Source: Bacillota bacterium
Lineage (GTDB): Bacteria; Bacillota; TC1
Direction: 5' to 3'
DNA length: 64,000 nt
Assembly: GCA_028683955.1 (NCBI GenBank)
Contig: JAQUGR010000001.1
Location: forward strand, 62,001 to 126,000
Under the pieces are notes generated by a model that did not search any database, had not been told where the DNA came from, and saw only the letters and a list, made by a program, of their open reading frames with translations. Shown piece by piece: positions 50,666-60,552 of this stretch; position 1 is the stretch's first letter, and the number at the start of each line of letters is the position of its first letter. A program made the position numbers and the translations under genes.

Positions 50666-51856
50666 GTGGAATTTAATACAATTAATGAGGCGATTGAAGA
50701 CATTAAACTAGGGAAGATGATTATAGTAGTTGATGATGAAGGTAGAGAAAATGAAGGAGACCTTCTTATGTCGGCCCAAAAAACGACACAAGAAGCTATA
50801 AACTTTATGGCTACCCATGGTAGGGGTTTAATCTGTGTTCCGATGATGAAAGAAAGACTAGAAGAACTTAATATTCATCCAATGATAAGGTTGAATACTG
50901 ACCCTAAAGAAACAGCATTTACAGTTTCTGTTGATTCAAAATCTTGTGCAACGGGAATTTCAGCAATAGAAAGAGCCAAGACTATTAGAGATTTGGTGGA
51001 TGAAAATATAAAGGGAGATGGTTTCACAAGACCTGGTCATATATTTCCTTTAGGAGCAAAAGAGGGTGGTGTATTAAAAAGAGCAGGGCATACTGAAGCT
51101 GCTGTTGATATAGCAAAGATTGCAGGACTTTATCCAGCAGGAGTTATCTGTGAGATTATGAATGATGATGGCACTATGGCTAGAGTACCCGAGTTAATGA
51201 AATATGCACAAAAACACGAATTAAAGATTATAACAATAGAAGATTTAATTGCCTATAGAAGAAAAAATGAGACATTAATAGAAAAAGTAGCTGAAGCAAA
51301 AATGCCTACTAAATATGGGGATTTTAAAATTGTGGGGTATATAGACAAAATAAGTGGAGAACATCATGTTGCACTTGTAATGGGGGATATTGGTGAAGAA
51401 GACGAGGTTTTAGTGAGAGTTCATTCTGAATGTTTGACTGGTGATGCCTTTGGTTCGTTGAGATGTGATTGTGGACAACAATATGATGCTGCAATGAAAA
51501 AAATTGCGGAAGAAGGTAAAGGGGTTTTACTTTATATGAGACAAGAAGGCAGAGGGATAGGTCTTATAAATAAGATTAAAGCTTATGAACTGCAAGATCA
51601 AGGTTATGATACGGTAGAAGCCAATATTATGTTAGGTTTTCCTGATGATATGAGAGACTATGGTATTGGTGCTCAAATACTTTATGATTTAGGTATTAGA
51701 AAAGTAAGACTAATGACTAATAATCCTAAGAAAATAACTGGACTTAATGGTTATGGTTTAATGATTGTTGAGAGAGTTCCAATACAGATGAACCATAATG
51801 AAAAGAATAAATATTATCTTAATACTAAAAAAGTTAAAATGGGACATATATTATAA
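50666..51856 (+). CDS. ribBA: bifunctional DHBP synthase / GTP cyclohydrolase II
   Basis: A 396-residue fusion that starts at GTG 50666 after GAGAGGTGAT. The N-terminal RibB part (1-200) has [13 protein letters not shown] and RPGHIFPL near 135 plus HTEAAVD. The C-terminal RibA part (205-396) has the zinc site in [16 protein letters not shown] and the catalytic RQEGRGIGL. It supplies both precursors of riboflavin from ribulose-5-phosphate and GTP. Confidence 0.97.
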   Translation: MEFNTINEAIEDIKLGKMIIVVDDEGRENEGDLLMSAQKTTQEAINFMATHGRGLICVPMMKERLEELNIHPMIRLNTDPKETAFTVSVDSKSCATGISAIERAKTIRDLVDENIKGDGFTRPGHIFPLGAKEGGVLKRAGHTEAAVDIAKIAGLYPAGVICEIMNDDGTMARVPELMKYAQKHELKIITIEDLIAYRRKNETLIEKVAEAKMPTKYGDFKIVGYIDKISGEHHVALVMGDIGEEDEVLVRVHSECLTGDAFGSLRCDCGQQYDAAMKKIAEEGKGVLLYMRQEGRGIGLINKIKAYELQDQGYDTVEANIMLGFPDDMRDYGIGAQILYDLGIRKVRLMTNNPKKITGLNGYGLMIVERVPIQMNHNEKNKYYLNTKKVKMGHIL

Positions 51857-51879
51857 AAAATTATTTAAGGAGAAATAAA

Positions 51880-52341
51880 ATGAAAACATATAATGGGAAT
51901 TTAATTTCAGAAAAAGGTAGATTTGGTATTGTAATTAGCAGGTTTAATGAATTTATAGGTAGTAAACTACTTGATGGTGCTATCGATGCTTTAGAACGCC
52001 ATGGAGTTGATAATTCCAATATTGGTATAGCTTGGGTACCTGGAGCTTTTGAAATACCTCTTGTCGCAAAAAAAATGGCTAAGACAGGACTTTATGATAG
52101 TGTTATATGTCTTGGTGCTGTTATTAGAGGGACTACACCACATTTTGATATTGTAGCAAATGAAGTGTCTAAAGGAATTGCTCAAGTAGGATTAGAAACA
52201 GAAGTACCTATAATATTTGGTGTGTTAACGACTGATAATATTGAACAAGCTATAGAAAGAGCAGGCACAAAAGCCGGTAATAAAGGTTTTGAAGCCGGAG
52301 TAACTGCAATTGAAATGGTTAATCTTTTAAAGGAGATTTAA
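51880..52341 (+). CDS. ribH: 6,7-dimethyl-8-ribityllumazine synthase
   Basis: A 153-residue enzyme of normal length. Landmarks are [16 protein letters not shown] at the start, VPGAFEIPL near residue 53, [14 protein letters not shown] near 80 with the catalytic His, and [12 protein letters not shown] near 110. It condenses the two RibD/RibBA products into lumazine for RibE. It is the last gene of the operon. AAGGAG precedes the ATG. Confidence 0.97.
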   Translation: MKTYNGNLISEKGRFGIVISRFNEFIGSKLLDGAIDALERHGVDNSNIGIAWVPGAFEIPLVAKKMAKTGLYDSVICLGAVIRGTTPHFDIVANEVSKGIAQVGLETEVPIIFGVLTTDNIEQAIERAGTKAGNKGFEAGVTAIEMVNLLKEI

Positions 52342-52573
52342 TTTGACTATCATAAATATAACGGATACCATCTAGGGTTAGATTTTCATCGATGATAATA
52401 ATATTATGACATGCACTTAAAAGGCTGGAGTATCCGCCTGTAGCTATTACAGTTACATTGTAGGGTAATTCAGCCTTTTTTTGTTGAATTATGCCTTCAA
52501 TGGCATTAATATAACCAAAATATACACCACTTGTTATACATTCTTCGGTTGTGTTCTTATAATTTGATTTTTT
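52319..52573 (-). pseudogene. coaX: type III pantothenate kinase C-terminal fragment
   Basis: On the minus strand 84 codons read KSNYKNTTEECITSGVYFGY, then VTVIATGGYSSLL, then ENLTLDGIRYIYDSQ. This is the C-terminal third of CoaX (compare KNTVxxMxSGxxYGYxxxVDG, VIATGGLAxL, LTLxGLRxIYE). An in-frame stop lies just upstream, and the N-terminal actin-like ATPase motifs are missing. A plus-strand open stretch to 52710 next to it (GMLGNIIAQLLFTIFLIPLK) looks like the tail of a lost membrane protein. The remaining 52711-52873 sequence shows nothing recognisable. Confidence 0.8.
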
Positions 52574-52873
52574 TTAAAATCTACAAGAGTAATTTGACAG
52601 TATATTTTGATAATGAATTATTAAGAATTGGTATGCTAGGAAATATAATTGCACAATTACTTTTCACCATATTTTTAATACCGCTAAAAAAATTAATTAT
52701 TCGATTATAAATAAAGTTTTATAGCTTTTGCTTAGGTTTTAGACTGTTTGATGTTTATTTATTTAAAAATTAATAATATTGGAATTTATAGAAATACACA
52801 ATATGTTGTGGTTTGCTTTTATGTTATTTACATATATTGTTATTTATGTTATATTTAATTAAATTAATATGTT

Positions 52874-53012
52874 TTAACAATGTACGGGAAAACAGTGAAA
52901 AGCTGTTGCAGCCTCCGCTACTGTAAGTATTGAGTGAATTCAATAAATCACTGTCAATTGATGGGAAGAGAGAATTTGCGTTTTAGATACAAGCCAGGAG
53001 ACCGATTGTTAA
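52874..53012 (+). promoter_or_regulatory. cobalamin riboswitch
   Basis: The closing stem P1 is TTAACAAT (52874-52881) with ATTGTTAA (53005-53012). Inside are the core blocks GGGAAAACAGTGAAAAGCTG, GCAGCCTCCGCTACTGTAAG, and the B12 box GCCAGGAGACCGAT. A leader ORF and a terminator follow before nrdD, so B12 is expected to switch off transcription or translation of nrdDG. Confidence 0.93.
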
Positions 53013-53050
53013 ATAATGTTGGTATATATTTCGGAAGGAGGTATATTGCT

Positions 53051-53080
53051 ATGGTTAAGGTTTATCCGTTAAGACTATAG
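53051..53080 (+). CDS. 9-codon leader ORF after the cobalamin riboswitch
   Basis: GGAAGGAGG (53033-53041) is a near-perfect ribosome site nine bases before ATG 53051. The peptide is MVKVYPLRL and its TAG ends at the foot of the terminator stem. It may couple translation to terminator folding, or be a by-product of an anti-ribosome-site platform. Confidence 0.45.
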   Translation: MVKVYPLRL

Positions 53081-53114
53081 TCCTCTTTTCTATTTTAGAA
53101 AAGAGGATTTTTTA
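53081..53114 (+). terminator. riboswitch-controlled terminator before nrdD
   Basis: TCCTCTTTTC and GAAAAGAGGA form a perfect 10-bp stem over seven bases, followed by six T residues, 15 bases before the nrdD ATG. Confidence 0.92.
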
Positions 53115-53128
53115 TAGGAGGATTAGAA

Positions 53129-55300
53129 ATGAAGAGTATTTATGTTATTAAAAGAAATGGTAAAACTGTAATGTTTGATAAAGAAAAAATTACAGAAGCT
53201 ATTATGAAAGCAATGAAATATGGTAGTGGAATAATTGATACTGAAGTTGCTAGATTGATAGCTGTAGAAATTGAAAATGAAGCTTTTTCACAAATAGATA
53301 TAAGCAAGATAGAAGAATTAGTTTATAGTAAACTAAATAAATACGGACATGGAATTACTGCAAGAGCGTATGAAGGTTATAGAGCAGTAAGAGAGTATCA
53401 AAGAGAACAGTTGATTATTGACGAAAGGATAACAGGTATTGTTAATGGAAGTAATATTGAGGCTATTAAAGAAAACTCTAATAAAAATGCATATATTGCT
53501 TCAACGCAAAGAGATTTAATAGCAGGTGAATACTCAAAGGATTATTGTGATAGAAAAATGCTCCCAGCAAATATTGTACAGGCTGAAAATCAAGGAGTTA
53601 TACATTTTCATGATAAAGACTATTTTATTCAACCAATATTTAACTGTTGTTTAGTTGACTTAAAAGATATGTTAAATAATGGGACGGTTATAAATTCAAA
53701 ATTTATTGAAAAACCAAAGTCTTTTCAGACAGCTTGTACAGTCGCTACTCAAATCGTTCAACAAATTGCAAACGGACAATATGGTGGTCAAACAATATCT
53801 TTAGCCCATCTATCACCATTTGTTAGAATAAGTCATGAAAAACATAAAAAAAGAATTATTGAAGAAGGTTTGCAAATTGGAGTGCACTATAATGAAAATC
53901 AACTTAAACAATTGATTGATATTAGGTTAGAAAGAGAAATAGCAGAAGGAATACAAACTATACAGTATCAAATAAATACATTTTCAACATCAAATGGTCA
54001 AGCTCCTTTTTTATCTATATTTATGTATATTAATGAAGAAATAGGTTATGAAAAAGAAACAGCAATGTTGATTGAAGCTATTTTAAATCTTAGATATTTA
54101 GGTATGAAAAATGAAGTGGGAGTATATATTACACCTTCATTTCCCAAGTTAATCTATGTTTTAGATGAAAATAATATTTATGAAGATAGTGAGTACAAAT
54201 TTTTAACAGACTTGGCTATAAAAACTGTGGCAAAAAGAATGATGCCTGATTTTATATCAGCTAAGAAAATGAAGGAATATCATAATGGTCAAGTTTATCC
54301 ACCAATGGGTTGCAGGAGCTTTCTTTCTGAATACATAGATGAAGATGGTCAATATAAATGGTATGGAAGATTTAATCAAGGCGTAGTAACTTTAAATCTT
54401 GCAGATGTAGGGTTATCAGCTGAAAAAAATTTAGATAGATTTTGGGATATATTAGAGCATAGACTGGAATTATGTTATCAGGCACTTATGTTAAGACATG
54501 AGATGTTATGTGATGTAACAGCAAGTATTAGTCCAATCCACTGGCAGTATGGTGGTATTAAGAGATTGAAAAAAGGAGAAATTATTAAACCTCTACTTTT
54601 TGGTGGATACTCAACTTTGTCCTTAGGTTATATTGGATTGTATGAATGCGTTATGTCCATGATAGGAAAAAGCCATACTTCTAAAGAAGGTGAAATACTT
54701 GCATTAAAAATAATAAAAAAAATGAACAATAAATGCGAAGATTGGAAGAAAAAAACCAATATTGGGTTTGCTTTATATGGAACCCCTTCTGAATCAACAA
54801 CATTTACTTTAGCAAAAAAAATGAGAGATAAATATGGTTTGATAAAAGATATTACTGATAAGGATTATTTGACTAATTCCTATCATGTTAATGTTAAAGA
54901 AAAAATTAATGCATTTGAAAAATTATCATTTGAAGCTAAGTTTCAGAAGCAAAGTCCTGGTGGTTGTATTAGTTATGTGGAGGTTCCAAATTTATGTAAC
55001 AATCTTAAAGTCTTGAAAAAAATTGTAGAATTTATGTATCATAATATCAAATATGCTGAAATAAATACCAAATCTGATTATTGTATGGATTGTGGCTTCA
55101 CTGGAGAAATTTTGCTTGATGATAACCTTGAATGGTTTTGTCCAGAATGTGGTAATAAAAATGAGGATACAATGAATGTTTGCAGGCGAACTTGTGGATA
55201 CTTGGGTGATAATTTTTGGAATAAGGGAAGAACTCAGGAAATATCAGAGAGAGTGATGCATCTAGATAATGAAATATTAGAAAGTGTGAAATTGGTATGA
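53129..55300 (+). CDS. nrdD: anaerobic (class III) ribonucleoside-triphosphate reductase
   Basis: A 723-residue glycyl radical enzyme that reduces NTPs to dNTPs without oxygen or B12. The N-terminal 90 residues are an ATP-cone (IKRNGKTVMFDKEKITEAI). The catalytic barrel follows (NGQAPFLSIFMYI, NLADVGLSAEKN). The C-terminal zinc site has four Cys in YCMDCGFTG and FCPECGNK, and the radical Gly lies in RRTCGYLGDNFW near residue 690. It overlaps the activase gene by four bases. It is controlled by the cobalamin riboswitch upstream. Confidence 0.97.
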   Translation: MKSIYVIKRNGKTVMFDKEKITEAIMKAMKYGSGIIDTEVARLIAVEIENEAFSQIDISKIEELVYSKLNKYGHGITARAYEGYRAVREYQREQLIIDERITGIVNGSNIEAIKENSNKNAYIASTQRDLIAGEYSKDYCDRKMLPANIVQAENQGVIHFHDKDYFIQPIFNCCLVDLKDMLNNGTVINSKFIEKPKSFQTACTVATQIVQQIANGQYGGQTISLAHLSPFVRISHEKHKKRIIEEGLQIGVHYNENQLKQLIDIRLEREIAEGIQTIQYQINTFSTSNGQAPFLSIFMYINEEIGYEKETAMLIEAILNLRYLGMKNEVGVYITPSFPKLIYVLDENNIYEDSEYKFLTDLAIKTVAKRMMPDFISAKKMKEYHNGQVYPPMGCRSFLSEYIDEDGQYKWYGRFNQGVVTLNLADVGLSAEKNLDRFWDILEHRLELCYQALMLRHEMLCDVTASISPIHWQYGGIKRLKKGEIIKPLLFGGYSTLSLGYIGLYECVMSMIGKSHTSKEGEILALKIIKKMNNKCEDWKKKTNIGFALYGTPSESTTFTLAKKMRDKYGLIKDITDKDYLTNSYHVNVKEKINAFEKLSFEAKFQKQSPGGCISYVEVPNLCNNLKVLKKIVEFMYHNIKYAEINTKSDYCMDCGFTGEILLDDNLEWFCPECGNKNEDTMNVCRRTCGYLGDNFWNKGRTQEISERVMHLDNEILESVKLV

Positions 55301-55788
55301 GGTATGCTCAAATTAGAAAACAAGATATTTCAAATGGTGAGGGCATTAGAGTATCTCTTTTTGTAACAGGTTGTAATTTAAAATGCGCAGGTTGTTTTAA
55401 TGAAAAATATCAGGATTTCAATTATGGTATAAAATGGGATTATAAGATAGAAGAAGAATTTATCAAACTAGGTGATAACAATTTTATCGATGGTTTTAGT
55501 ATTCTTGGGGGAGAACCATTACTCCAAGGCAAAGAGATGCTTGATTTAGTAAGAAAAATTAAGATAAAAAATGACAAAACTATTTGGATGTGGACAGGTT
55601 ATAAATTTGAAAAATTAAATAGTATCCAACGCCAGATTATAAAGTATGTTGATGTTTTAGTAGATGGTCCATATATTGAAACACTAAAGGATTCTAATTT
55701 GATGTTCAGAGGCTCTAGTAATCAAAGAATCATAGATATTAAAAAAACGTTGAAAAATAAAAAGGTGATTGATTGGAGAGTTTTATGA
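55297..55788 (+). CDS. nrdG: anaerobic RNR activating radical SAM enzyme
   Basis: A 163-residue activase that installs the glycyl radical in NrdD. The [4Fe-4S] motif CNLKCAGC lies near residue 28 in FVTGCNLKCAGCF, and GGEPLLQGK near 65 is the SAM-binding GGE. Its length is normal. ATGA overlap with nrdD couples their translation. Confidence 0.96.
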   Translation: MRYAQIRKQDISNGEGIRVSLFVTGCNLKCAGCFNEKYQDFNYGIKWDYKIEEEFIKLGDNNFIDGFSILGGEPLLQGKEMLDLVRKIKIKNDKTIWMWTGYKFEKLNSIQRQIIKYVDVLVDGPYIETLKDSNLMFRGSSNQRIIDIKKTLKNKKVIDWRVL

Positions 55789-55921
55789 AGGGGAAATTTA
55801 TAGACTCATATAGTTGAGGTAAGATAACGTATTGGCCTTGAATTTTCTTTGGATTATATTGTGGGAAAATAGATTTAAGTGAAGAGGGTTATGTACAAAT
55901 TTCCATTCTAGTTTGAAATAG

Positions 55922-55965
55922 AAAAACACTAGGATTTATATTAAGTCCTAGTGTTTTTTATTTAG
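55922..55965. terminator. bidirectional intrinsic terminator
   Basis: AAAAACACTAGGA pairs with TCCTAGTGTTTTT between the convergent nrdG and pdxT genes, with T tracts on both strands. Confidence 0.9.
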
Positions 55966-56531
55966 ATCATATCGAGAAAATATTTATGAACACTTAAATC
56001 AGTTGTTAGTTCAGGATGAAAGGAGGTTACTAACATATTATTTTGTCTTGCTGCAACTATATTATTATCAACTATTGCAAGAATTTCACCTTCATTACTA
56101 ATAGAGTTGATATATGGTGCTCGAATGAAAGTCATAGGGATTTCACCGAGGTATTTAAATTCATGGTTTACTTGAAAACTACCTAACTGTCTTCCATAAG
56201 CATTCCTTTTGATAGAAATATCCATTGTTGCTAAATGGCATTCATTATCATTAATAACTTCCTTAGCTAGCAGAATAAGACCTGCACAAGTCCCCAAAAC
56301 TGGCAAACCATCCTCGATTAATTTTTTAAGAGGGTAGAACATATCCAATTCTCTTAGAAGTTTTCCCATTACAGTACTTTCTCCTCCTGGAAGAATTATT
56401 CCATCAAGTTCTATATTTTCCAAGTGAGATTTTTGTCTGATTTCAATTACTTCTACATTAAGAGCACTTAGCATAGAAGCATGCTCGGCAAAAGCGCCTT
56501 GAATAGCCAATATACCAATTTTCCTTCTCAT
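55962..56531 (-). CDS. pdxT: pyridoxal phosphate synthase glutaminase subunit
   Basis: A 189-residue class I glutaminase that feeds ammonia to PdxS. It starts [16 protein letters not shown]; the oxyanion loop is [12 protein letters not shown] near residue 48; the catalytic Cys lies in [11 protein letters not shown] near 80; and the His-x-Glu pair is in [10 protein letters not shown] near 170. It starts with a one-base overlap of the pdxS stop (TAATG). Confidence 0.97.
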   Translation of the reverse strand: MRRKIGILAIQGAFAEHASMLSALNVEVIEIRQKSHLENIELDGIILPGGESTVMGKLLRELDMFYPLKKLIEDGLPVLGTCAGLILLAKEVINDNECHLATMDISIKRNAYGRQLGSFQVNHEFKYLGEIPMTFIRAPYINSISNEGEILAIVDNNIVAARQNNMLVTSFHPELTTDLSVHKYFLDMI

Positions 56532-57403
56532 TATTCACCTCTTAAAGCCATTAGTACTTCAATTTCTTGTTCATTAATACCCACCATAGCTTCACCAAGG
56601 TCTTCGGATAATTCCGCTAATAATTTTGCATCATTAAAATTAGTTACTGCTTTAACAATTGCTTGTGCTCTTCTTTCTGGATCTCCTGATTTAAAGATTC
56701 CAGATCCTACAAACACACCTTCGGCTCCTAGTTGCATCATTAGTGCTGCATCAGCAGGAGTGGCTATGCCACCAGCTGCAAAGTTTACAACAGGCAATTT
56801 ACCATTCTGGTGTACATATTTTACTAAATCATAAGATACTTGAAGATCTTTAGCCGCTTGGAAAAGTTCATCTTCTCTTAAATTTTGTAATTTTCTCATT
56901 TGTTGATTAATCATTCTCATATGACGTACTGCTTGTACTACATCACCAGTACCTGGTTCACCTTTAGTTCTGATCATTGAAGCACCTTCAGAAATTCTTC
57001 TTAAAGCTTCTCCTAAATCTTTAGCTCCACAAACAAATGGAACTTGAAACTGTGTTTTATCAATATGGAAAGTATCATCAGCTGGAGACAAGACTTCACT
57101 TTCATCAACATAGTCAATTTCTATTGCTTCAAGAATTTGCGCTTCAGTAAAATGACCAATACGAACTTTTGCCATAACTGGTATAGTAACTGCTTCTTGT
57201 ATACTTTTAATCATTTTAGGATCACTCATTCTAGAGACTCCACCAGCAGTTCTAATATCAGCAGGTATACGTTCTAGTGCCATAACCGCACAAGCACCTG
57301 CTTTTTGAGCAATTCTGGCTTGTTCTGGGGTGGTTACATCCATAATAACTCCACCTTTTAACATTTGTGCAAGGTTTTTGTTTAGTTCATATCTGTTGTT
57401 CAT
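56531..57403 (-). CDS. pdxS: pyridoxal 5'-phosphate synthase lyase subunit
   Basis: A 290-residue TIM barrel that makes PLP from ribose-5-phosphate, glyceraldehyde-3-phosphate and ammonia. Family blocks [55 protein letters not shown] (catalytic Lys) and [15 protein letters not shown] (second Lys) are intact. AAGGAG lies before the ATG. It forms an operon with pdxT, divergent from a PdxR-type activator. Confidence 0.97.
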   Translation of the reverse strand: MNNRYELNKNLAQMLKGGVIMDVTTPEQARIAQKAGACAVMALERIPADIRTAGGVSRMSDPKMIKSIQEAVTIPVMAKVRIGHFTEAQILEAIEIDYVDESEVLSPADDTFHIDKTQFQVPFVCGAKDLGEALRRISEGASMIRTKGEPGTGDVVQAVRHMRMINQQMRKLQNLREDELFQAAKDLQVSYDLVKYVHQNGKLPVVNFAAGGIATPADAALMMQLGAEGVFVGSGIFKSGDPERRAQAIVKAVTNFNDAKLLAELSEDLGEAMVGINEQEIEVLMALRGE

Positions 57404-57427
57404 TTTTTAACACTCCTTTAAATTTGA

Positions 57428-57513
57428 TTGACTTTTTCTTATTACTTGTTTATTATATGAATTAACTGATTGTATTGAAAGTACCAATTAGTGATATTTT
57501 AAGGGTATCAGTT
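57428..57513. promoter_or_regulatory. overlapping divergent promoters and dyad between pdxS and pdxR
   Basis: For the plus-strand gene, TTGACT (57428-57433), 17 bases and TATTAT (57451-57456). For the minus-strand pdxS, a TATAAT (complement of 57452-57457) sits on the same bases, with a weak TTTCAA 17 bases away. AACTGAT (57464-57470) and ATCAGTT (57507-57513) form an inverted repeat beside them. The arrangement lets one regulator control both directions. Confidence 0.55.
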
Positions 57514-57526
57514 TAGGAGGACTAAA

Positions 57527-58936
57527 ATGGATATGTTAACATTTTCAATAGATGAAAGGAGAAGGACTCCACTTTATCGACAGTTGTATGATTATATAAA
57601 AAAGGAAATAAGGTCAGGTAATTTATCTTTTAATACTAAACTTCCTTCAAAAAGAAAATTATCTGCTTATTTAAATATAAGTCAAAATACTATACAGACT
57701 GCATATGATCAATTAATAGAAGAGGGCTACATCATACCTATTGCAAAAAAGGGCTTTTTTGTTAACCGGTTAGATAATATTTTAAGTTTAGATTTTAAAA
57801 TTGAGGATAAACCTATAAATAAGAATAAAGAGGCATCTGATTTAAAATATGATTTTTCCTATCATGGTGTGGATCACAGTTCTTTTCCTTTTTCTATCTG
57901 GAGAAAGTTAACGAAAGATACTATTAATGAATATGATGAGGATATTTTAAAACCTGGGTCAGCACAAGGTAGTGATTCATTACGCATTAGTCTGGCTAAA
58001 TATTTAAGACAATCTAGAGGTGTTGACTGTACTGCTGAAGATATAGTAATTAGCTCAGGTACAGAGAGTTTATTTCAAATATTAATTCAACTTTTAGGTC
58101 AGAAATATATCTATGGAATAGAAAATCCAGGTTATGAGAAATTAAACCTACTTTTTAAAAGTAATAATACTAAGTTTAAGACTATTAATATAGATTTGAA
58201 TGGAATGCAAATTGATGATATTGAAAATAGTGGTGCCGATATTTTGTGTATTACACCAGCTCATCAATTTCCTTTAGGTGGTATTATGCCAATTAATAGA
58301 AGAATTAAAATTTTAAATTGGGCCTATGAAAATGATAATAGATATATTATAGAAGATGACTATGATAGTGAATTTAAATATAGTGGGAAACCTATACCTG
58401 CTCTTTGTGGATTAGATACTTATGGCAAGGTCATTTATATGGGTTCTCTTTCAAAGTCCTTATCACCTTCAATTAGGGTAAGTTATATGGTGTTGCCTAA
58501 ATTATTACTTAAAAAATATAAGGAAAAAATGTCCTTTATCATTTGTCCTGTACCAACTATTGATCAAAAGGTTTTACAAAAGTTCATTGAAGATGGACAT
58601 TTTGAAAGACATATTAATAAAATGAGGAATATCTATAAGAAAAAAAGAGAAATTTTAGTTGAAGCCTTATCAGAGATAAAAGTTAAGATTGAAGTTGTTG
58701 GAGCAGATGCTGGTTTACATCTTCTATTAAAGGTTGATAATGGGATGAGTGAAGATGAGTTGGTAACTAAAGCTCATGAGGTTGGAGTCGGTGTTTATGG
58801 AATTTCTAACTACTATTATGATAAGGCCAGCTTAGATAAAATCTCTACTGTTTTATTAGGTTATGCAAGTATGGAAGATGATACAATCAAGGGAGCTATT
58901 AATTTACTTGAAAACGTATGGTTACCTGAAAAATAG
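57527..58936 (+). CDS. pdxR: MocR/PdxR-type GntR-aminotransferase fusion regulator
   Basis: A 469-residue regulator. The N-terminal 75 residues are a GntR winged helix (PLYRQLYDYIKKEIRSGNL, LPSKRKLSAYLNISQNTI). The rest is a fold-type I aminotransferase-like effector domain, with AHQFPLGGIMP, DDYDSEFKY and the PLP-binding Lys in YMGSLSKSLSPSIRVSY near residue 310. Members next to pdxST sense PLP and activate its synthesis genes. GGAGGAC precedes the ATG. Confidence 0.93.
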   Translation: MDMLTFSIDERRRTPLYRQLYDYIKKEIRSGNLSFNTKLPSKRKLSAYLNISQNTIQTAYDQLIEEGYIIPIAKKGFFVNRLDNILSLDFKIEDKPINKNKEASDLKYDFSYHGVDHSSFPFSIWRKLTKDTINEYDEDILKPGSAQGSDSLRISLAKYLRQSRGVDCTAEDIVISSGTESLFQILIQLLGQKYIYGIENPGYEKLNLLFKSNNTKFKTINIDLNGMQIDDIENSGADILCITPAHQFPLGGIMPINRRIKILNWAYENDNRYIIEDDYDSEFKYSGKPIPALCGLDTYGKVIYMGSLSKSLSPSIRVSYMVLPKLLLKKYKEKMSFIICPVPTIDQKVLQKFIEDGHFERHINKMRNIYKKKREILVEALSEIKVKIEVVGADAGLHLLLKVDNGMSEDELVTKAHEVGVGVYGISNYYYDKASLDKISTVLLGYASMEDDTIKGAINLLENVWLPEK

Positions 58937-59105
58937 TAGGTATGAAAACAAAATGGGTTATTGACATATGCCATTTAATAATGTATCTTTAAGAAAATAG
59001 CAATTGAAAAATGTTATATTTTATATACAATTATCTAGAGTTTAAATGTATATATAGTAAAGATTTGTTGAGTTATTACTATCAAAATAATCTAAGGTGG
59101 TTAAA

Positions 59106-60428
59106 ATGAAAAATAAAAAGATAATTATATCTTGTTTTACTATTTTTTTAAGTGTTCTTTTTAGTGTAAGTTTAACAGGAGGTGCAGTTAAGGCTGCTGA
59201 CTCTTTTATTGCTTATGGGTGGAATGCCTATAGAGGTAATACTGGTATAGAAGAAGGCACAATCAAATTAGAAGTACCTGATGGTAATATTACTTTATTG
59301 GCCACAGAATCTGAATTTTTCATGTCAGGGGGAGATTTTGTTGATAATATTCTTTATATGGTAAGTTACCCAATTGCTGGACAATCAAGTCTTTATACTG
59401 TAGATACAACTACAGGGGTATATAACCTTATAGGCAACACAAATGTTGATCTTTCCGGATTCACTTATGATGTTTCTACAGGTATTGCTTATGGAGCATC
59501 AGGAAGTAATTTGTACTCAATAAATTTAGATACTGGAGCTGGTACTTTAATAGGTCCTATAAATACCGATTTAATAATAGGAATTGCTTGTGATGCACAG
59601 GGGAACCTATATGGTGTAGATGTTGGTGAAGATAGTCTTTATTCAATAAATAAGACAACTGGATCTGGAACTGTTATTGGGTATATGGGAATTGATATAA
59701 ATTATGCTCAAGATATATGTTTTGATAGAGATTCAGGAACACTATATGGCACACTTTATGCAAACAGTGGCGGATTATATGAAATAAATACTGTTACAGG
59801 TGCAACTTCATTGCTTAAAGATATATCTGCTGAAATAGATGCTTTTGCAATACCGTATAATTTACAGGAATACACAATAAACGCTTCAGTTAATTTAACA
59901 GGTGCCGGGTCTATAACAGGTGCTGGAACATATGTTCAAGGGAATAATATAACTTTATATGTGACTGCTAATCCTGGTTATAAATTTATAAATTGGACTG
60001 AAGATGGTAATGTGCTTAGTAAAGATGCAAGTTATTCTTTCACTTTAGGTGGAGACAGAAACTTAGTAGCAAACTTTATAGTACCTGTAACTGGAATTAC
60101 TTTAAATAGTAATAATATAACTTTAAATGCAAAAGGTTCTAGTTATCAATGTATACCAACAATTAACCCTATAAATGCAACACAAAAAGACATTATCTGG
60201 ACTTCAACAAATCCAAGTGTAGCAACAGTATCAGATAAGGGATTAGTAAAACCTTTGGTTGAAGGAACAACTATAATTCGAGCAACTTCAGTTGATGGTC
60301 AACTTGTTGCAGAAGCAGTTGTAAATGTTGGAGGAGTTTTACCCCAAACTGGTGTATCTCCAATGACTGTTTTGTTACCTTTAATATTTATTACCAGTGG
60401 TATAGCTTTACTGGGCATAAAAAAATAA
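59106..60428 (+). CDS. LPXTG-anchored surface protein with propeller-like, InlB-type and Ig-like domains
   Basis: A 440-residue protein; ATG 59106 is chosen because AAGGTGG lies upstream. Residues 1-31 are a signal peptide (cut near VKAADS). About 35-255 is a repeated beta unit with S-L-Y-x-I-x-x-x-T-G pattern (LYTVDTTTGVYNLIG, LYSINLDTGAGTLIG, LYSINKTTGSGTVIG), like a short beta-propeller. Then a bacterial repeat domain (ITLYVTANPGYKFINWTEDG) and a BIG2 domain (NPSVATVSDKGLVKPLVEGT). The end is LPQTG, a membrane helix and KK, a sortase signal. Ligand unknown. Confidence 0.88.
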   Translation: MKNKKIIISCFTIFLSVLFSVSLTGGAVKAADSFIAYGWNAYRGNTGIEEGTIKLEVPDGNITLLATESEFFMSGGDFVDNILYMVSYPIAGQSSLYTVDTTTGVYNLIGNTNVDLSGFTYDVSTGIAYGASGSNLYSINLDTGAGTLIGPINTDLIIGIACDAQGNLYGVDVGEDSLYSINKTTGSGTVIGYMGIDINYAQDICFDRDSGTLYGTLYANSGGLYEINTVTGATSLLKDISAEIDAFAIPYNLQEYTINASVNLTGAGSITGAGTYVQGNNITLYVTANPGYKFINWTEDGNVLSKDASYSFTLGGDRNLVANFIVPVTGITLNSNNITLNAKGSSYQCIPTINPINATQKDIIWTSTNPSVATVSDKGLVKPLVEGTTIIRATSVDGQLVAEAVVNVGGVLPQTGVSPMTVLLPLIFITSGIALLGIKK

Positions 60429-60444
60429 AATAAATGTATATTTG

Positions 60445-60480
60445 AAAAGTTTCGATTATGAAATTAGTTGAGACTTTTTA
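60445..60480 (+). terminator. intrinsic terminator
   Basis: AAAAGTTTC pairs with GAGACTTTT (one G-U pair) over 16 bases and runs into TTTTTA. Confidence 0.65.
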
Positions 60481-60552
60481 TATTGCTTATTTGTATGTTG
60501 ATATTAAATAGTATTATAATAAATAAGTGAAGAAGTAGTATGGAGGTTAGTC

